Shown: positions 11,841 to 24,148, counted from the first letter of the stretch. The stretch is DNA of 64,000 bases from Pyronema omphalodes (GCA_024516155.1 JAJJXM010000002.1:1302001-1366000); one strand, 5' to 3'. Translations and numbers: made by a program. The notes: generated by a model from the sequence alone, not told the origin.

Positions 11841-14800
11841 CTATTCATCATCTATATATGCTTTCGCCAAATCGATATCCTTCTTCATCGACTCCATAGC
11901 TGCTTTCTTTAGTTCTAAATCTTCTGGTATACAAGTACAAAGCTTTTCGAATGCTTCTTGACCCATTTCCTCAATTTTAGCAACTGCGTTTTCAGCGGCG
12001 ATGAATTTACCCTGTCTTGCAGAAGTCTCCTTTCCGTACGAAAAGATTTCTCCGTGAATCATGAGAGCAGTAATGATCTTCTCTTCATCGTCATCTGGTC
12101 TGAAATTTTCCGTTTCAAAGCTCCAGTTTCGGCATTGCATATCCTGCATCTTTCTGGTAATGTAGGTAGAAGGATGCATAGCGGCAGCATTTTCGAAAAT
12201 GGAGATATCCCTGAAATAAGGTGCAATGATATCGTTGAAAAATTTCTCTACAAGACTATAATCGAATTCAGAATCCACAAACATGGCGCCGACTAGGGCT
12301 TCTATAATGTCGGATAGAAGCTTAGGAGCTACAGGGGATCCCTTTTCTCGCCAGTAGTCAATCCTGTCCGAGTTTTCCCTGATTTCGGTGATCGTTCGTG
12401 TGTAGTCGGTAATGGAATGGTCGAGTTGCGAGCCCACTTTTCGAATCTTTGAATGAAGGTTTAACTCCACACAGAGTGCACCAAGAAACTTGTTGGATGC
12501 CATTTCCATCTTGTGCTCAGTGAGCCACTGTGGATCTTTGTCAGGATATGTTCTGAAAATATGCTCGACGATAGCCAAGTCGAGTAAAGCATCGCCCAGG
12601 AATTCAAGACGTTGATAAGATGGGACCTTTTCCCAAGAGAAGGGATTAGAAGCGTGAGTGAAGGCTGACATAAGGAGCTTCGGGGACTTGAAACGGTATC
12701 CAAATTGCTCAAAGATATCATCAGCAAGTTTGACTTGAGCCGCCGTGGGTGCAGCGGTTTGATATTCCGGCTTGACGTAAGCTTTGTAGTAGTCTTCGAA
12801 ACATTCTACCTTATGGCGATCGGAGAGAAGGATAGAGGAAGTCATTTTAGCTGCTCCATCCATTCCTTTATCCAACAAGGCAGCACCGATTAAGGCCTCA
12901 CAAACGTCGGCTACTGTTTTATCTCCAAGAACATGAGAAGAATCCTTGACTAATTCCTTGGTCTTTTTTCCACTGAGAAGAACCATATCTGGATACCAGG
13001 TACGACGGGAGAATCCACGAGTTTGAACATACGCTGGAATACCGAGAACCATTGCGCTCTTGAAGAGGTTCTGGTTACAAATTAAAGTCATCCGTTCGAC
13101 GTGCATGTGGAATTCGTTTTCCGCATCGACGCAAAATAAAGCAATGGAGGTTCCGAGTTTGAGGTAACAATCACCCAAGAACTCGAGACGTTCATAGTTA
13201 TTGCCCATACCTTTGATTTTGTTGACCTGTAGCGCCTCGGGTTGGTCGGTGTTGTCTGCATCTTTGGTAATTGCCTCCAGGGTAAGAGCAAGGTCCATGT
13301 CGCCGAGTCTCAGCTGCTTGGCGAGCTCCCAGGCGTGTAGGTAGGCGTCGATACGGGTACTAATACAGGGGAAGCACATAAAGGCGCGAATATATGTTGC
13401 CGGAATCTAGAAAAATCAGTATGGAGAATAACCAATTTAAAAGACCGCTCACCATCGAAATTGTAAAGTTAGAAGGAACAATCTCAACAGTAAGATCCGC
13501 TGCTATCTCGTGCTCGTTCGGAGGAATAAGGAAATTCAAACGATGCAACAAATTCTCGGAGAGCAAAACCGGTTCTGTCTCAGCGCTGGGAAGCTGCCAT
13601 CTCATTGCAGCCCACTTTTTCTTCTTCCCATAATTATAAGCGAAGTCCTGAATATTCCTGTACGAGGCGCCAGGTTTAAGACCCAGTGTCACGAGGTCAG
13701 ATCCTTTTTTACCCGGAACATGACGATGCACCAGAAAACGTTTGGACCTGTCAACTCTGTCGATGAAGAATTTATTTTCCAGGTCTTTGGGATCGTCTGT
13801 TTCTGGATCCCACTGCCGTTGTTTGTTCCAGTACGCCTCGAGCAAAAGCTCCCAGTTAAAGATGGATTTGCTATCGCATTCCTCGCTCAGGTTTTTGTGA
13901 TCGCTATACGTTCCTTTCAATGGAACGAACCAGTACCTTGTTGTGTCGTAACTGTAAACGAAGTGCTTATTGAATAAATCAAAAAAGACACGATCAATAA
14001 ACGAATCGAGGACCAGCAGCATTTGATACGTGATTTGGATTGGCTGGCACATTCGGACAATTTTGACGGTAATTTCCTGGCCCTTGCTACCATAGATAGG
14101 AAAGTTAGGTATGTCCGGTAGTTTCTCACGGGTCAGGATTCCAAAAGGCTTCATTTGGTACCCATGCCACATATCCTCTGGTAAATCCAGCAAAATAACA
14201 GTAAGCCAAAGCATTTCCGGAGGTGGTGAACCTTTTTCAAGCTTCCAGAAAGCGGGCTTTCTGCGCCACCTGTAACTGTTCGTCTTGTTTTCATCCAGAG
14301 CAAGCCGAGCATTTGCATACTTGGGGCGCGATTTCAGTTTCATCCTCGGAAGCAAGTATTCGTCCAATCCGCCGGCTCTCCGAAGCTCAATAACCATATT
14401 AAATGCAGCAGCTCTCTTGGCCTGGGCTTTGTTGGGCATTTCTGGGCCCATGATGTATTTGACGTCCGCGTTTGCAGGTAGTATCAATTCACAGACATAC
14501 CTACCGCCTACAACAGGACGGACATAATAAGTTTCTTGCGTGACGTCGGTGCCATCGGCCTCCTAGCTTGTGTCAGTGATATTCTATGACGGTAAAAAAT
14601 TCGACTTACCAAATTTCCCACGTAATGACAGATAATGTTCTGTGCGGATGCGTATGTCAACTTTGCACCCGTAATCGGCTCCACGTAGAAACAATCGTTT
14701 GACTGGATGCTCTTATGCTCCATTCCATGTTTGTCCAACTGTCGATTTTCAGGGAGACTCTGACAGAAGTCCCTCATCACTTGCTCTGCACCAAGGCAAT

Positions 14801-16816
14801 CGTTGATCATTTTGAACTGTGCGTTGTTGCCTTCCTCATACATATGTAAATATATGGAGTTGGCATGACGGGCTCGCCCGCGAGACTGGATGTACTGAAT
14901 CATTGTTGAATAAAGGTCAAATCGAATCACCACGTTGCAGTCCGGTACATCGAGACCTTCTTCAGCAACAGATGTAGCAATCAAGCAGTTGAGTTTTCCT
15001 CTCCTGAATCGACTTACACTCAACATCTGTCGACGAAAGGTGAAGTTTTCGTCGCCTCCCTCTCCAGCACGACTGCCCATGATGTATCCCAGCTTGCAGT
15101 TTGGAGATACATCCTTAAGCAGGTCATACAGTACCCTAGCAGTAAATCGCTTTGTAACAAAAACAATTGTCCTCTTCTGATCGCTTTTGCTGTAAAGGGT
15201 TTTTAAGACTCTGTACAGCTGGATCACTTTCGAGCTTGTGTCTTCCGCGGTAAACTTTGGAGGAGGAAAATTGCATGTCTTGACGAAGTCGTGAGCCTTC
15301 CGAATTTTGGCCAGTTCCGCATCCATTTCTGCAATTTCTTCCTTCGTAACCTCGTGTTTGACTCGGTTCGTGTCAATTCCATAAAGCTGTCCTTTGAAAT
15401 TCATTTGAAACGCATTCTCCCTCTCTTGTCTACGCTGCATCTTGACAGCTTCGGTCTCAGAAAGAGCGTAAAGCCAAATGCGATCAGCACACCATGAACC
15501 TGGAAAACATTAGTATCAGGTGTAAGTATGTTCGAATTGAATCGTACCAAGTTCGGCGCTCGCCTCGTTTGAGTAGGTGCATATTTTCTTGATAGCCTTT
15601 ATGGTTCCATATTCCTGCCGCATTTTTGCAGTTAAGGGGGTATCTTCCGGAGCCTTTAATTTGTCATACTTCATAACTTTCTCGTCAGGTCGTCTAATAG
15701 CACTCTGGAGGAGACTCAAGTCGCTTGTCGTAACGATTTGACTATGAAGGAGCTTTTCTAATTCAGTAGCCGCCTGAACAACGTTTGTACGGGCATCCAC
15801 GGGTGAAGCTGTCAGTCCAAAGATTTTCGGGCGTTTTTCCTCCGGCACATGAAGATAGAAATCTCGGATAATTCGAGCATAGACGTGATTCTTCTTCGCG
15901 TGATGTGCTTCGTCGAAAATCAGCAGGTTAATATTTGTGATTGAAACAAAGTTATGGGTCAATAGGTTGAACAAGACATCTGCCGTCATTACAATGACCT
16001 GATCCTCGGCTAGAATCTCTTTCCATGTCTCGATGTTCCACATCCTCTGACTGTCCATAAAATCTCCATAATATCGCCCGACTTTAGCGTCCAAATTGCA
16101 GCTTAGTACAGCTGTCTGTTGGAAAACCAAATTGACCGAGTCGACCAAGAAGAATGTAACTCGTTTGGGGTTTCCTTGAAGTCTGGATTCCAGCTCCTGA
16201 TTGAGTGTGTGTCGGATGAGTAAACAGGCGATTAAAGTTTTTCCGGAACCTAAAAGTGTTAGCGGCACGATAGTTTCCAGAGTCCTTAGTCTGACACACC
16301 TGTATCAAGAACCGCCAAACAATTCTTCTGCTTTGCAACCTCGAATAATTCCAACTGGTATTCTCTAGGTTCGGTGATAACCTTTGTAGCTTGGTGGATA
16401 AGAGCTTTTGCCGAAAGCTTCTCGTCGTTGAAGAGTTCGTCTTCTCTCGCTTTCGATGCATCTTTCCATTCTTGAGCCTTAACTTCAATCCTATTGAATC
16501 AGCATCTAAATCTCGAATAAGATAGATAAATTGCAACTTACCATTCATTAAACTTATTAACACGTTCCTTGCGCCCTTTTGTCATTTTATTCTTGTATTG
16601 ATCTCTTGGGCCATGTTCGACAAATCCCTCTTGCACAGTATTGGCAAGAGCTTCCACCTCATCATCGGTGTCCATGGCGTTCTCCGCCGACGGTTGGGGT
16701 TCTTCTTCGTTGATTTCAATGTCTCGTGTATATTCGTACTCTTCCGACATCGGGTCCCCTGATACAATGGTTTCCGAGGCGGTCGCGTGGGGTGGTGGTG
16801 GCGGTGGCGGGGCCAT
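11841..16816 (-). CDS. DCL1: Dicer-like protein 1 (RNase III of the RNA-silencing pathway)
   Basis: Six exons: 16816-16542, 16490-16300, 16249-15548, 15499-14610, 14562-13453 and 13406-11841. Total 1577 aa, with introns of only 46-51 bp. Start is the ATG of MAPPPPPPP; a longer frame begins at a TTG. A Pro/acidic tail precedes a DExD helicase with Walker A DTGSGKT (154-160), DEAH (268-271), GLTASP, and helicase-C motifs VATSVAEEGLD and QSRGRARH. A Dicer-dimerisation (DUF283) region follows, around the exon 4/5 junction (NLEADGTDV). RNase IIIa (ERLEFLGD, ~1128-1135; ADVCEALIGA) and RNase IIIb (QRLEFLGD, ~1320; SDIIEALVGA) keep their catalytic acidic residues. A C-terminal dsRBD-like segment ends the protein. 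Both RNase III sites and the DEAH (not DECH) box fit fungal DCL1. It processes dsRNA into siRNAs and appears intact. Confidence 0.95.
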
Positions 16817-17479
16817 GGTTAAACAGCTTTGTAGAGCTATGGGGTGCCGATCTAAAGACAACTGAACCAGCTTGTGGCAGTGGTAACCGCTGTATGCAAA
16901 ATAAAAAAACGAGTGGCAGTGACGGAGTAAGAATGGGAATTATTAGTAGAACTCTATGAGAGATATCTACAATGAAGTAGTAACCTCGGTCATAGAGCTT
17001 TAATAAGAAGGAAACGGTGTTTGTCGGTGGAAAGAAAGACGGACGCGGGTAGATAGCTTTGCTTTGCTAGGTTCGCGTTGTTGCGGGGCAACCTTAAATT
17101 TAGCGCAAGACAGGGACTCCTCTCGCTGCCCCACTGTCGATCCCCCACTTACGCGTTGCGCTGTCTATATATGAGTTTCATGATCTGTAGTTATTCCATA
17201 AAAATTCACCCACAGAGTATGATAACTATTTTGAAGTAACACTATTTCAACATAACTCCTGCTTATTCTGTGACGGAATTTTCACTGACAGCTGGTAGGT
17301 TTGTTGTTGTTGCAAAGTGCAATTGGTCCAATCTGCCTGCTGGCCGACTACATATTTCGCTGGACAAAGAAAGTGTAACACAAGGGTATTTATTACTATC
17401 GGTCTTCGACTTAATATTCCAATCCCCCCAAAGACCTCTAGATCTCTAGCAAATCAACAACCCGGTTAGGGAATCCGAA
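16817..17479. promoter_or_regulatory. DCL1 upstream region / Nudix 3' region
   Basis: 663 bp between the DCL1 start and the Nudix stop, both genes reading left. It must hold the DCL1 promoter. No clear element beyond AT-rich patches, and no gene. Confidence 0.4.
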
Positions 17480-18231
17480 TTACAAAAAGTTCCACTTCTT
17501 GACAAGCTCAAAACCCTCAGCAAGGGTTCCAACACGGGCATCAATAGCGTAGCCCTCCTTTTCAAATCTCCTACACTCTGCATAGAGATCCTTGAGTGGT
17601 ACTGTGAAGCACTCGATGAACTCATTCTCCTCTGTCTATTTGTTAGCTTGTATTTGGGGTACCCTTTGCTCTGAGTACCTACCAAGCTGGGGCTTAGGGT
17701 TCTTGTTTTCCTCCTTGGTCAAGTCAATCTTGACGTGGACCATGTGCAAGTTGGTGTTGCACATTCCAGGGTCGTTGAACATCAAACAGCTCTTCTCTGT
17801 CTCCGAAATCTCCCCTCTGTAACCAGTCTCCTCGTACAGCTCTCTAAGAGCACACTCTTCGGCGGTCTCATTGGCGTCGACAAGTCCGGCGGGGACTTCG
17901 ATACAGACCTTTCCAATCGGTGGTCTGAACTGCTTCTGAAGGAGCAAAGCGGGGGGTTGTCCAGGATTCTCCATCACAGCGACAATTCCAACTCCATCGT
18001 AGTCAACGCCGACAGGTCGAGTGCAACGCTCAGCGGATTCCCAATCTCTCGTAACTCCGTTGGGGTCGGTGTAAACAGTCCTATCCAAGCAAATGACGTC
18101 AGTCCCATATTATCAACTTCATCTTCGTCCAGAAAAGCTTCTTCGAAATCATACTTCACCAGCTTAACCCATTTCGCGTCCTCTCCGGATAACGGGTTCG
18201 TCTCAGTGATCTTGCAATTCGCGAGCGACAT
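17480..18231 (-). CDS. YSA1: Nudix hydrolase, ADP-ribose/ADP-sugar pyrophosphatase (Ysa1 type)
   Basis: Three exons, 18231-18155, 18080-17683 and 17631-17480, encode 208 aa; introns are 74 and 51 bp. Joins were set by frame and conservation: LVK-TVYTDPNGVTRDWESAER and KPQL-EENEFIECFTVPLKDLY. The Nudix box spans residues 91-113 (G-x5-E-x7-REL-x-EE-x-G) with all metal-binding glutamates. Upstream VDYDGVGIVA and QFRPPIGKVCIEVPAG match the ADP-ribose pyrophosphatase subfamily, where the product pair is AMP plus ribose-5-phosphate. No targeting signal is evident. It is divergent from TAP42 across 161 bp. Exact substrate preference within the ADP-sugar class is inference. Confidence 0.92.
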
Positions 18232-18392
18232 GATTCTGTTCTTTAAACTGTCGAGTTGACGCGCAGCTTGCTAAGTAGCGGGGTAGGTAGATCTAAGTAG
18301 TGGGGCTAGCTCCCCTGTCGTGTCCTTCATCTCTTCCCCTGCTCTGTTCATCATCGTCACGCTCTCTAAATATCTTCACCACGCCGCCCAGC
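18232..18392. promoter_or_regulatory. compact bidirectional promoter Nudix / TAP42
   Basis: Only 161 bp between divergent start codons. It has a CT-rich stretch just before the TAP42 ATG and no TATA box. Confidence 0.5.
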
Positions 18393-19442
18393 ATGTCCGA
18401 GGCCCCCACCCTGAACCAGCTTCTCAAGAGTTCCTCTTCTCTCATCTCCTCGCTCTCCGCACATCCCTCGAGTAACACCCCCGAGTATCAATCCGCTGTC
18501 CGCGATGCCATCTCCCAGCTCACGACCGCTCTTGACCTCGTTGCCCGCGCATCAGTCTTCTCCCTAAACGAATCCCTGGACGACGTTTCCACCAGCGACC
18601 TTCCCTGTCTAAAGATCAACTTCTCTCTCGCCGATCTCTACACGAAACTCAGCACTTCCACACCCTTCGAGCGCAAAGCCGCTTTACTCCGAGCTCTACA
18701 ATATTACAAAGACTTCATCACCCTTCTTGATGCCTATGACCTCGTTTCCTCCGCCGACCGTGAAGCCGCTTCAAATGCAGGAACTGGCCGTCCCGTATCT
18801 CAGCTTCCCACAGACCCCGGTCAGCGCCGCTTAGCAAAGATCGCACAATTCAAGCAGGAAAAGGAGCTCAAGGGGAAGATTCAGCAGCTTGAGCAAGGAG
18901 CACGATTAGACGACGAGGAAGCCCGGGAACTTCATGTCACATCCTTGAAGTTGGCGGTGATGCAGACCACCCAGCAGCTGGAGATGATTACAATGGAGCT
19001 TGAGATGTTGAAGCAGGCGCCACCACCAGAGGAGCGGGAGAGGCTAAGGGAGGAACAAGATGAAAGAGCGAGACAGAAGAAGAATGATGGCTATAATGAG
19101 AGGCTGGATAAAATCCCGAATGATATTAAGGGTGGTGCTCTACTGAATAAGGATGGAAAACCGTTGAGGCCGTTTACGCTACTGGATAAAAGACAGCAGC
19201 TTAAGGATGGAGTATTTAGGCCGGGACATAGCTTGCCGACTATGACAATTGATGAGTACTTGGAGGAGGAGCGGAGAAGGGGAGGTATCATTGAGGGAGG
19301 GGGAGAGAAGAGTGGGGAGAAGCCGGAGATGGATTTGGATGATGAGGAGGCAGTTGATAAGGAGACATATAAGCAGAGAGAGTGGGATGAGTTTAAAGAG
19401 GCGAATCCCAGGGGAGCCGGAAATACCCTGAACAGAGGATAG
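18393..19442 (+). CDS. TAP42: TAP42-like PP2A-associated regulator (alpha4/IGBP1 family)
   Basis: Single exon, 349 aa. The open frame extends to a GTG at 18300, but the first ATG (MSEAPTLNQLL) gives the family-typical N-terminus. An alpha-helical N-terminal domain includes KINFSLADLYTKL and ERKAALLRALQYYKDFITLLDAYDLV. The linker QRRLAKIAQFKQEKELKGKI is the most diagnostic segment: basic, and implicated in PP2A catalytic-subunit binding. The C-terminal half contains PLRPFTLLDKRQQLKDGVFRPGHSLPTMTIDEYLEEE, the conserved TAP42 tail block, followed by an acidic low-complexity end. TAP42 binds PP2A-like phosphatases downstream of TOR. No introns, and no breaks seen. Confidence 0.93.
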   Translation: MSEAPTLNQLLKSSSSLISSLSAHPSSNTPEYQSAVRDAISQLTTALDLVARASVFSLNESLDDVSTSDLPCLKINFSLADLYTKLSTSTPFERKAALLRALQYYKDFITLLDAYDLVSSADREAASNAGTGRPVSQLPTDPGQRRLAKIAQFKQEKELKGKIQQLEQGARLDDEEARELHVTSLKLAVMQTTQQLEMITMELEMLKQAPPPEERERLREEQDERARQKKNDGYNERLDKIPNDIKGGALLNKDGKPLRPFTLLDKRQQLKDGVFRPGHSLPTMTIDEYLEEERRRGGIIEGGGEKSGEKPEMDLDDEEAVDKETYKQREWDEFKEANPRGAGNTLNRG

Positions 19443-19744
19443 TAGAAGATTTAGATACCCAAATAAAAATTTGACATTTAGCGAGGTATGATAAAGTCCA
19501 TTGAAGTCATTTAAAACGAGGTGAAGCTTAAAAAATATCGGCCCAAACTAATCAGTGACATCTTATGACCCTATCCAATGGCCTTATACTTCAAATTATA
19601 ACTTCCACGTACCATTGAAATGTCACAATCAACAAGCCTAAACTAATTAAAGCCCCATGTGCTTCAAGGTTCAAGTGACTATCAAATATTTATCTATCAT
19701 AGTTTCAAAAGCATAAACACAACTCACAACCAGTGAGTCCACAG
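19443..19744. other. intergenic region downstream of TAP42
   Basis: 300 bp of AT-rich sequence, with 3' UTR-like AATAAA at about 19461. No gene. Confidence 0.4.
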
Positions 19745-20092
19745 TTACTTTCGGAGTAAACCCAGCAAATCATCCATCACCATTATTCCTCCCATTATTC
19801 CTCCCCGGGTCCAAACATAGAGTATAATTTCCCCAACCTTCAATTTCCCACCGCCATCCACCGTACTGCCATACAAAGTTTCCATATACGATTGTATCCA
19901 TCCATCACCGTATGTAAATCTCTCTCGGCCCAACCATGCCGTCGGATAAGGCAGATCCGGATAAAGTAGCTCATAACTCCGTGCCGTTCCGCTAGTAATG
20001 TATGTAAGTAAAGAAGCTAACAAAGTGTGGCTGAAGTTATGTAGACCGAGACTAATGAATTTTGTCCCGTTATGCGGTGGGTGGGGAGTCAA
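19745..20092 (-). CDS. hypothetical orphan exon or gene remnant
   Basis: A 115-codon frame with protein-like composition (GTKFISLGLHNFSHTLLASLL, ELLYPDLPYPTAWLGRERF). It starts at a TTG and continues upstream to an in-frame TGA near 20152 without any ATG. It could be the last exon of a small gene with a poorly visible first exon, a frameshifted remnant, or chance. I recognise no family, and no conserved splice acceptor gives a convincing start. Confidence 0.25.
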   Translation of the reverse strand: MTPHPPHNGTKFISLGLHNFSHTLLASLLTYITSGTARSYELLYPDLPYPTAWLGRERFTYGDGWIQSYMETLYGSTVDGGGKLKVGEIILYVWTRGGIMGGIMVMDDLLGLLRK

Positions 20093-20787
20093 CGGATCAA
20101 TATGTAGATGGTTGGGAAGAAAAGTTAATCGTCGGCCTATGTACGTACGTCATCGGGATGCACTCGCTTGATTTGATGTTTACGGAATGGTGAATCTTAG
20201 AATGGGAGGGGAGAAATGAACATGAGGACAAATAATACTGGAATGGTGAGCGAGAACCGGAAATACGGTTCTTGAAGCAGAATTTGACGTTTGATAAATA
20301 CCTTCAAGATGCAGACATAGGTTGTCATTCGTGTCAAGGATAGCTTCCAGATGAACTTTTAATCAAAAAATAATGAATATTTTTTTTGTACATGATATTT
20401 CACATGCGAAACAATAAAATGCATAAGAAACTTTACCCAACAAAATCCTACGCACACACCGAAACCGTGCTCAACAAAAAAAATCTTGTCTTCGTAATTG
20501 ATGCGAAACATTTGCAGTGACATGAATTGGTATAATTCCTCCCTTTTTAAACATGCTTTCAAAACAAGGTATTTTCAATATTTAACCTGCGATCAAAAAA
20601 AGTAAACAAAAAATAATAAGTAGTGCAGGTCACAAGATATTGTATACAAGTGACGCATTATAACAAGAACTGATAGGATTAAGACCCAAACAAATAGTTG
20701 TTAAGTACACTACGGGATCATGTAAGTTAATTCGTATGTCACATTAGTAAAAACACTCTTTCGTTTCTTCCGATGAGTGCGGGGTAT
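20093..20787. other. intergenic region downstream of SVF1
   Basis: About 700 bp, AT-rich with several A/T homopolymer patches. Holds the SVF1 3' UTR and no supportable gene. Confidence 0.4.
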
Positions 20788-22206
20788 CTAAAAGTTATTG
20801 ATGAAAGTCGCCTCCGTGAATAGTTTTCCTTCTTCGCAAAACTCCTGCTCGCCGATTTTAACTTTGAGGGTTCCCTTTTGGCGGAACTGCGATACATATT
20901 AGCTATCATATCATTTCGCCTCCATCTCCTCAATTCAACATACCTGGTAGATATAAGGCTTGGTTCCGACAGCTCCTGACACGATCCTCTTGATAATAGC
21001 CGGTACCTCGGCCATAACATCAACACGATCGATTCTGTTCTCAAGCTTTGCCTCCAAGTTGGCAACAACCTCCGTCTTGTCATCCTCCTGTGAGCTTCCG
21101 ACCCAGGTTGCCTTGATGGCAGTGGGCTCTTGCCACTCGGTCTCGGCGTCCAAACGTGTTTCGGTGTGCTCGAAGGTTCCTTTGGTGGTTCCGACCAAGA
21201 GCTTGCCATCCTTGTAGACTCCTCCGACGTTGACGGTTCCGCTGCCGTAGCTGGGGGGAGTGGTGAACTCCATCATAAAGGCGACGAAGTTCTCGGATTC
21301 GAAGGTAGCGAAGTTCCATTTTGAGGCTAGGGAAGCATGCTTTAGTTGTGCTCGTAAACTGGAAGAGAGGTGAAGGCTTCGCTTCGCACATACCAGCGTG
21401 GTGAGGCTTCATTCCCTGTAGCGCCATAATGAATACTGCTCCTCCAGCAGCATCGATTTTCTCTCCCTTCACAGTCAAAGTTCCCTCTGCCTTGCCCTTT
21501 GGCCAGAACAAGTGCCTAATGCAACCCCAAGGGTTTGCAGCATCGTCTCCGAAGTTAGTTCTAGCATCCTTTCCGACCTTGAAAGCAGGAATTTCCCGAG
21601 TGATTGTAACATCGACCAAGGTCTCAGTATCCAAATTGCTAATAATACGATAGCTGTTGTTGTCTAGTGCAAGTTCAATCCTGAAGTTGTCTGCACCGAA
21701 GCTTCTCTTCTTCTCGTCGAAAGCGTAGTTGTCCATGGTCTTAGCGGACCAGTGGATCTTTCCGTCAGGGTAGAACACCTTCACGTTCAACTGTGCGCTA
21801 ACATGAATGTTTCTGTTTCATGACTCGGTTAGCTATTGTTTAGCTACCCAAGGAAACTGTAAGGAAGAAATAAATGGACGGGATGATGTACGCTACGTTG
21901 GAGTAGATGACCTGTAGCATAATCAAAGGTCCCGCCTTGCTGTCAATATAAAAGGTCTGAGTCTCCGCGCAAGTGCTGTCAAGAGCGACCCAGCTTAGGT
22001 CCTCAGGAAGGACTTCATATTTTGGGTTTTGAGCTTCCTGCTTGGAAACTTGGTGTAAATGGGAGGGTCCATAGATGGGTTCAGCAGTTCCAGCGACAGC
22101 AGATAGCCTATGCGGTTAGTTTCGTATTAGCATCGAGTTCCGTTCTCCGGTTATTCAGAGAGGTGGCTCACGCAGATTGCGCAGCGTTGGTAACCCAGGA
22201 GAACAT
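20788..22206 (-). CDS. SVF1: Survival factor 1 (Svf1), oxidative-stress/ceramide-transport protein
   Basis: Five exons: 22206-22172, 22107-21892, 21812-21394, 21326-20944 and 20886-20788. Together they give 383 aa, the usual length. Introns are 64, 79, 67 and 57 bp. Junctions were verified by frame: TNAAQSA-LSAVAGT, IYSNVA-NIHVSAQLNVKVFYPDGK, KPHHA-ASKWNFATFESENFVAFMMEF and PYIYQ-FRQKGTLKVKIGEQEF. The two lipocalin-like halves typical of Svf1 are present, with the MMEFTTPPSYGSGTVNVGGVY block as the strongest signature. In yeast Svf1 is needed for survival under oxidative stress and moves ceramide from ER to Golgi. No signal peptide, and no defects seen. Confidence 0.93.
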
Positions 22207-24140
22207 TGTGTGTTTTGGGGTTTAGATTATTGGGTTTTCGTAGGGTTGTGGTGATGAAAAGCGTTGTAATTCGAGAGTGGCAGAAGGCAGGTTAGAGATG
22301 AAGGCAATGTACCCGTTAGCAGTGTGTGGCAAAAGTCGGCTCGCGTAACGTTAGCGAGCGTGACAACACGCCGTGAGATCATAGTGCGTGACAAGGGCAC
22401 GAGGGTGTGGCGCTGTGGCGCTTTGTTACCCGGTTACCAGAAATGCGGCAATTGATAGTCATTGGGCGGCTAGCTGCGGCAGATAGGCCGCCGCCAATCG
22501 TGATCGACGAACCTTGCAGCGAGAATTTCGGGCTCGGCATGATTGTAATATCAACTGCTGTGGAATTAATGCTTCAATGAGAGTTATTTTGTGATCGATG
22601 CCGTGATATCCAACTTAGAAGTTTATTCTGAAGCATGACGGACCTATAATCCCTACAGAAGCACTGTTTCATAGATGTTTGCATGATAGGCGCAATTGGA
22701 GGACAAACTTTGAGAGCTGAGAAAATCGAATTGATTGCATTTATCATAGCTTTTGCAGAAATTTTAGCCCTTAAATTACTTATTTAAAATTCGAATCATA
22801 CATATTTTTTTTTTACCGTAATTGTAGTCCTGCAGATACGCCCTGTCAAACCAGTCGCATTGCCTTTCTTCATCTGTTGCTTCTTGGATAGTTAAACTAA
22901 AGCTGTCCTCAGCGAGATCACAAGTTCAGTTTATCCCTCTTCGATGGAATGCTGCAAACTCCAGACACAACCCACATCATATTCATCGTGTACCATTATC
23001 GTTATTTCATAAATCATGACAGCGCCAGTAAAGCCTGAATCCTTCAAGTCGAATCTCCTAATTGGTTTCCAGCAACCCGAAGCAGGTATATATGATTTTC
23101 GGAACCCAATAACTGAAGAAAAAAAATTCCGCCGCCCAAAGCGAATAAAGCCTGTACGGTAATCAAAACCATTTTAAAATTCGTTTCATGCATAGTGCTC
23201 ATCAAGCAAGAAGAAAAAGGCGGCAACTCATATAGATATTTTGCCCTGGGTCCATGAGAGCTCGAATTCATCGATAAGCCCTAGCGGCTGGAATTTAGTT
23301 TACCCAGACTAAGAATTCCTCCAAAAAACCTTCGATTTCTGGTCCACTAGGATCATTGATATTAGTGAACAAATAAATGCCTAGTGTAACAATCCGTATA
23401 ACAGCTAGTAGTATCGGTGATCATTGGCCGATCGCGTTCTAAGCTTGTACCAGATAGTATATTTGTCAGAAGCCAAGCCAATTGATTACAAAATATTTAT
23501 CTTGTGATGAAATATTTACCACCGGAGAACAAACTCCAATGAGCCGCTGTGTCCAAATATCGATGCCGTCTGTGCCGAATACCTCTGTGCCGAAGCGTCT
23601 TGGCAGCGCCAATCGGGTTTGGGGTTTGCCTGCAGGAGCTTCTGTTGCCGGTTTGTTAAACGCTGAAAGTTTAGAATATTATTTAAAGGGCTAAATTGAC
23701 GATACATGTATCTCCGTGGGGATTTTCTGTGCCGCCTTTTGTGCATACCCTGAGATTCTGTGGGCTTCTGGGGTGTTACCGACCTCCTGGTAAACCTGGA
23801 CAATTAGACCTTCGAACAGCTATACCGGCTGTATAACCGTCTAGATAAAATCCAGCTATTGTGAAGATTAATCAAATTGAAATACAGAAAGAAAAAAAAG
23901 AAAAGAGGAGGAAAAGTGCGGCAGGGCCAACTGAATCCGAGTCCTTTGAAAGTGCTGAGCTCCTATTGTCAGTTTCCAAAACGCCCGTTTAATGCCTACT
24001 TCCGCACTCCTGTGAGGATTCGTAATAATAACGAATAATTAAAAATATGTGAGAGCGAGTGAATGTAAGACACAATAGTGTGTGTAAAGTTCGAGTCCTC
24101 GAAGGGGATTTATTTGGAAGTCGGTTTTTCACACGTTGAT

Positions 24141-24148
24141 GTCATGAT
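24141..24148 (+). repeat. target-site duplication, left copy (GTCATGAT)
   Basis: Identical to the 8 bases at 24677-24684 that directly follow the right inverted repeat. Eight bp is the hAT superfamily duplication length. Confidence 0.93.

Noticed and set aside
13510..13977. 155-codon plus-strand frame
   Set aside because: Antisense to DCL1 exon 5, which has clear domain conservation on the other strand.
16817..16861. Upstream extension of DCL1 (MSLDRHPIALQSCLT...)
   Set aside because: It would start at a TTG; the first ATG in frame is at 16816.
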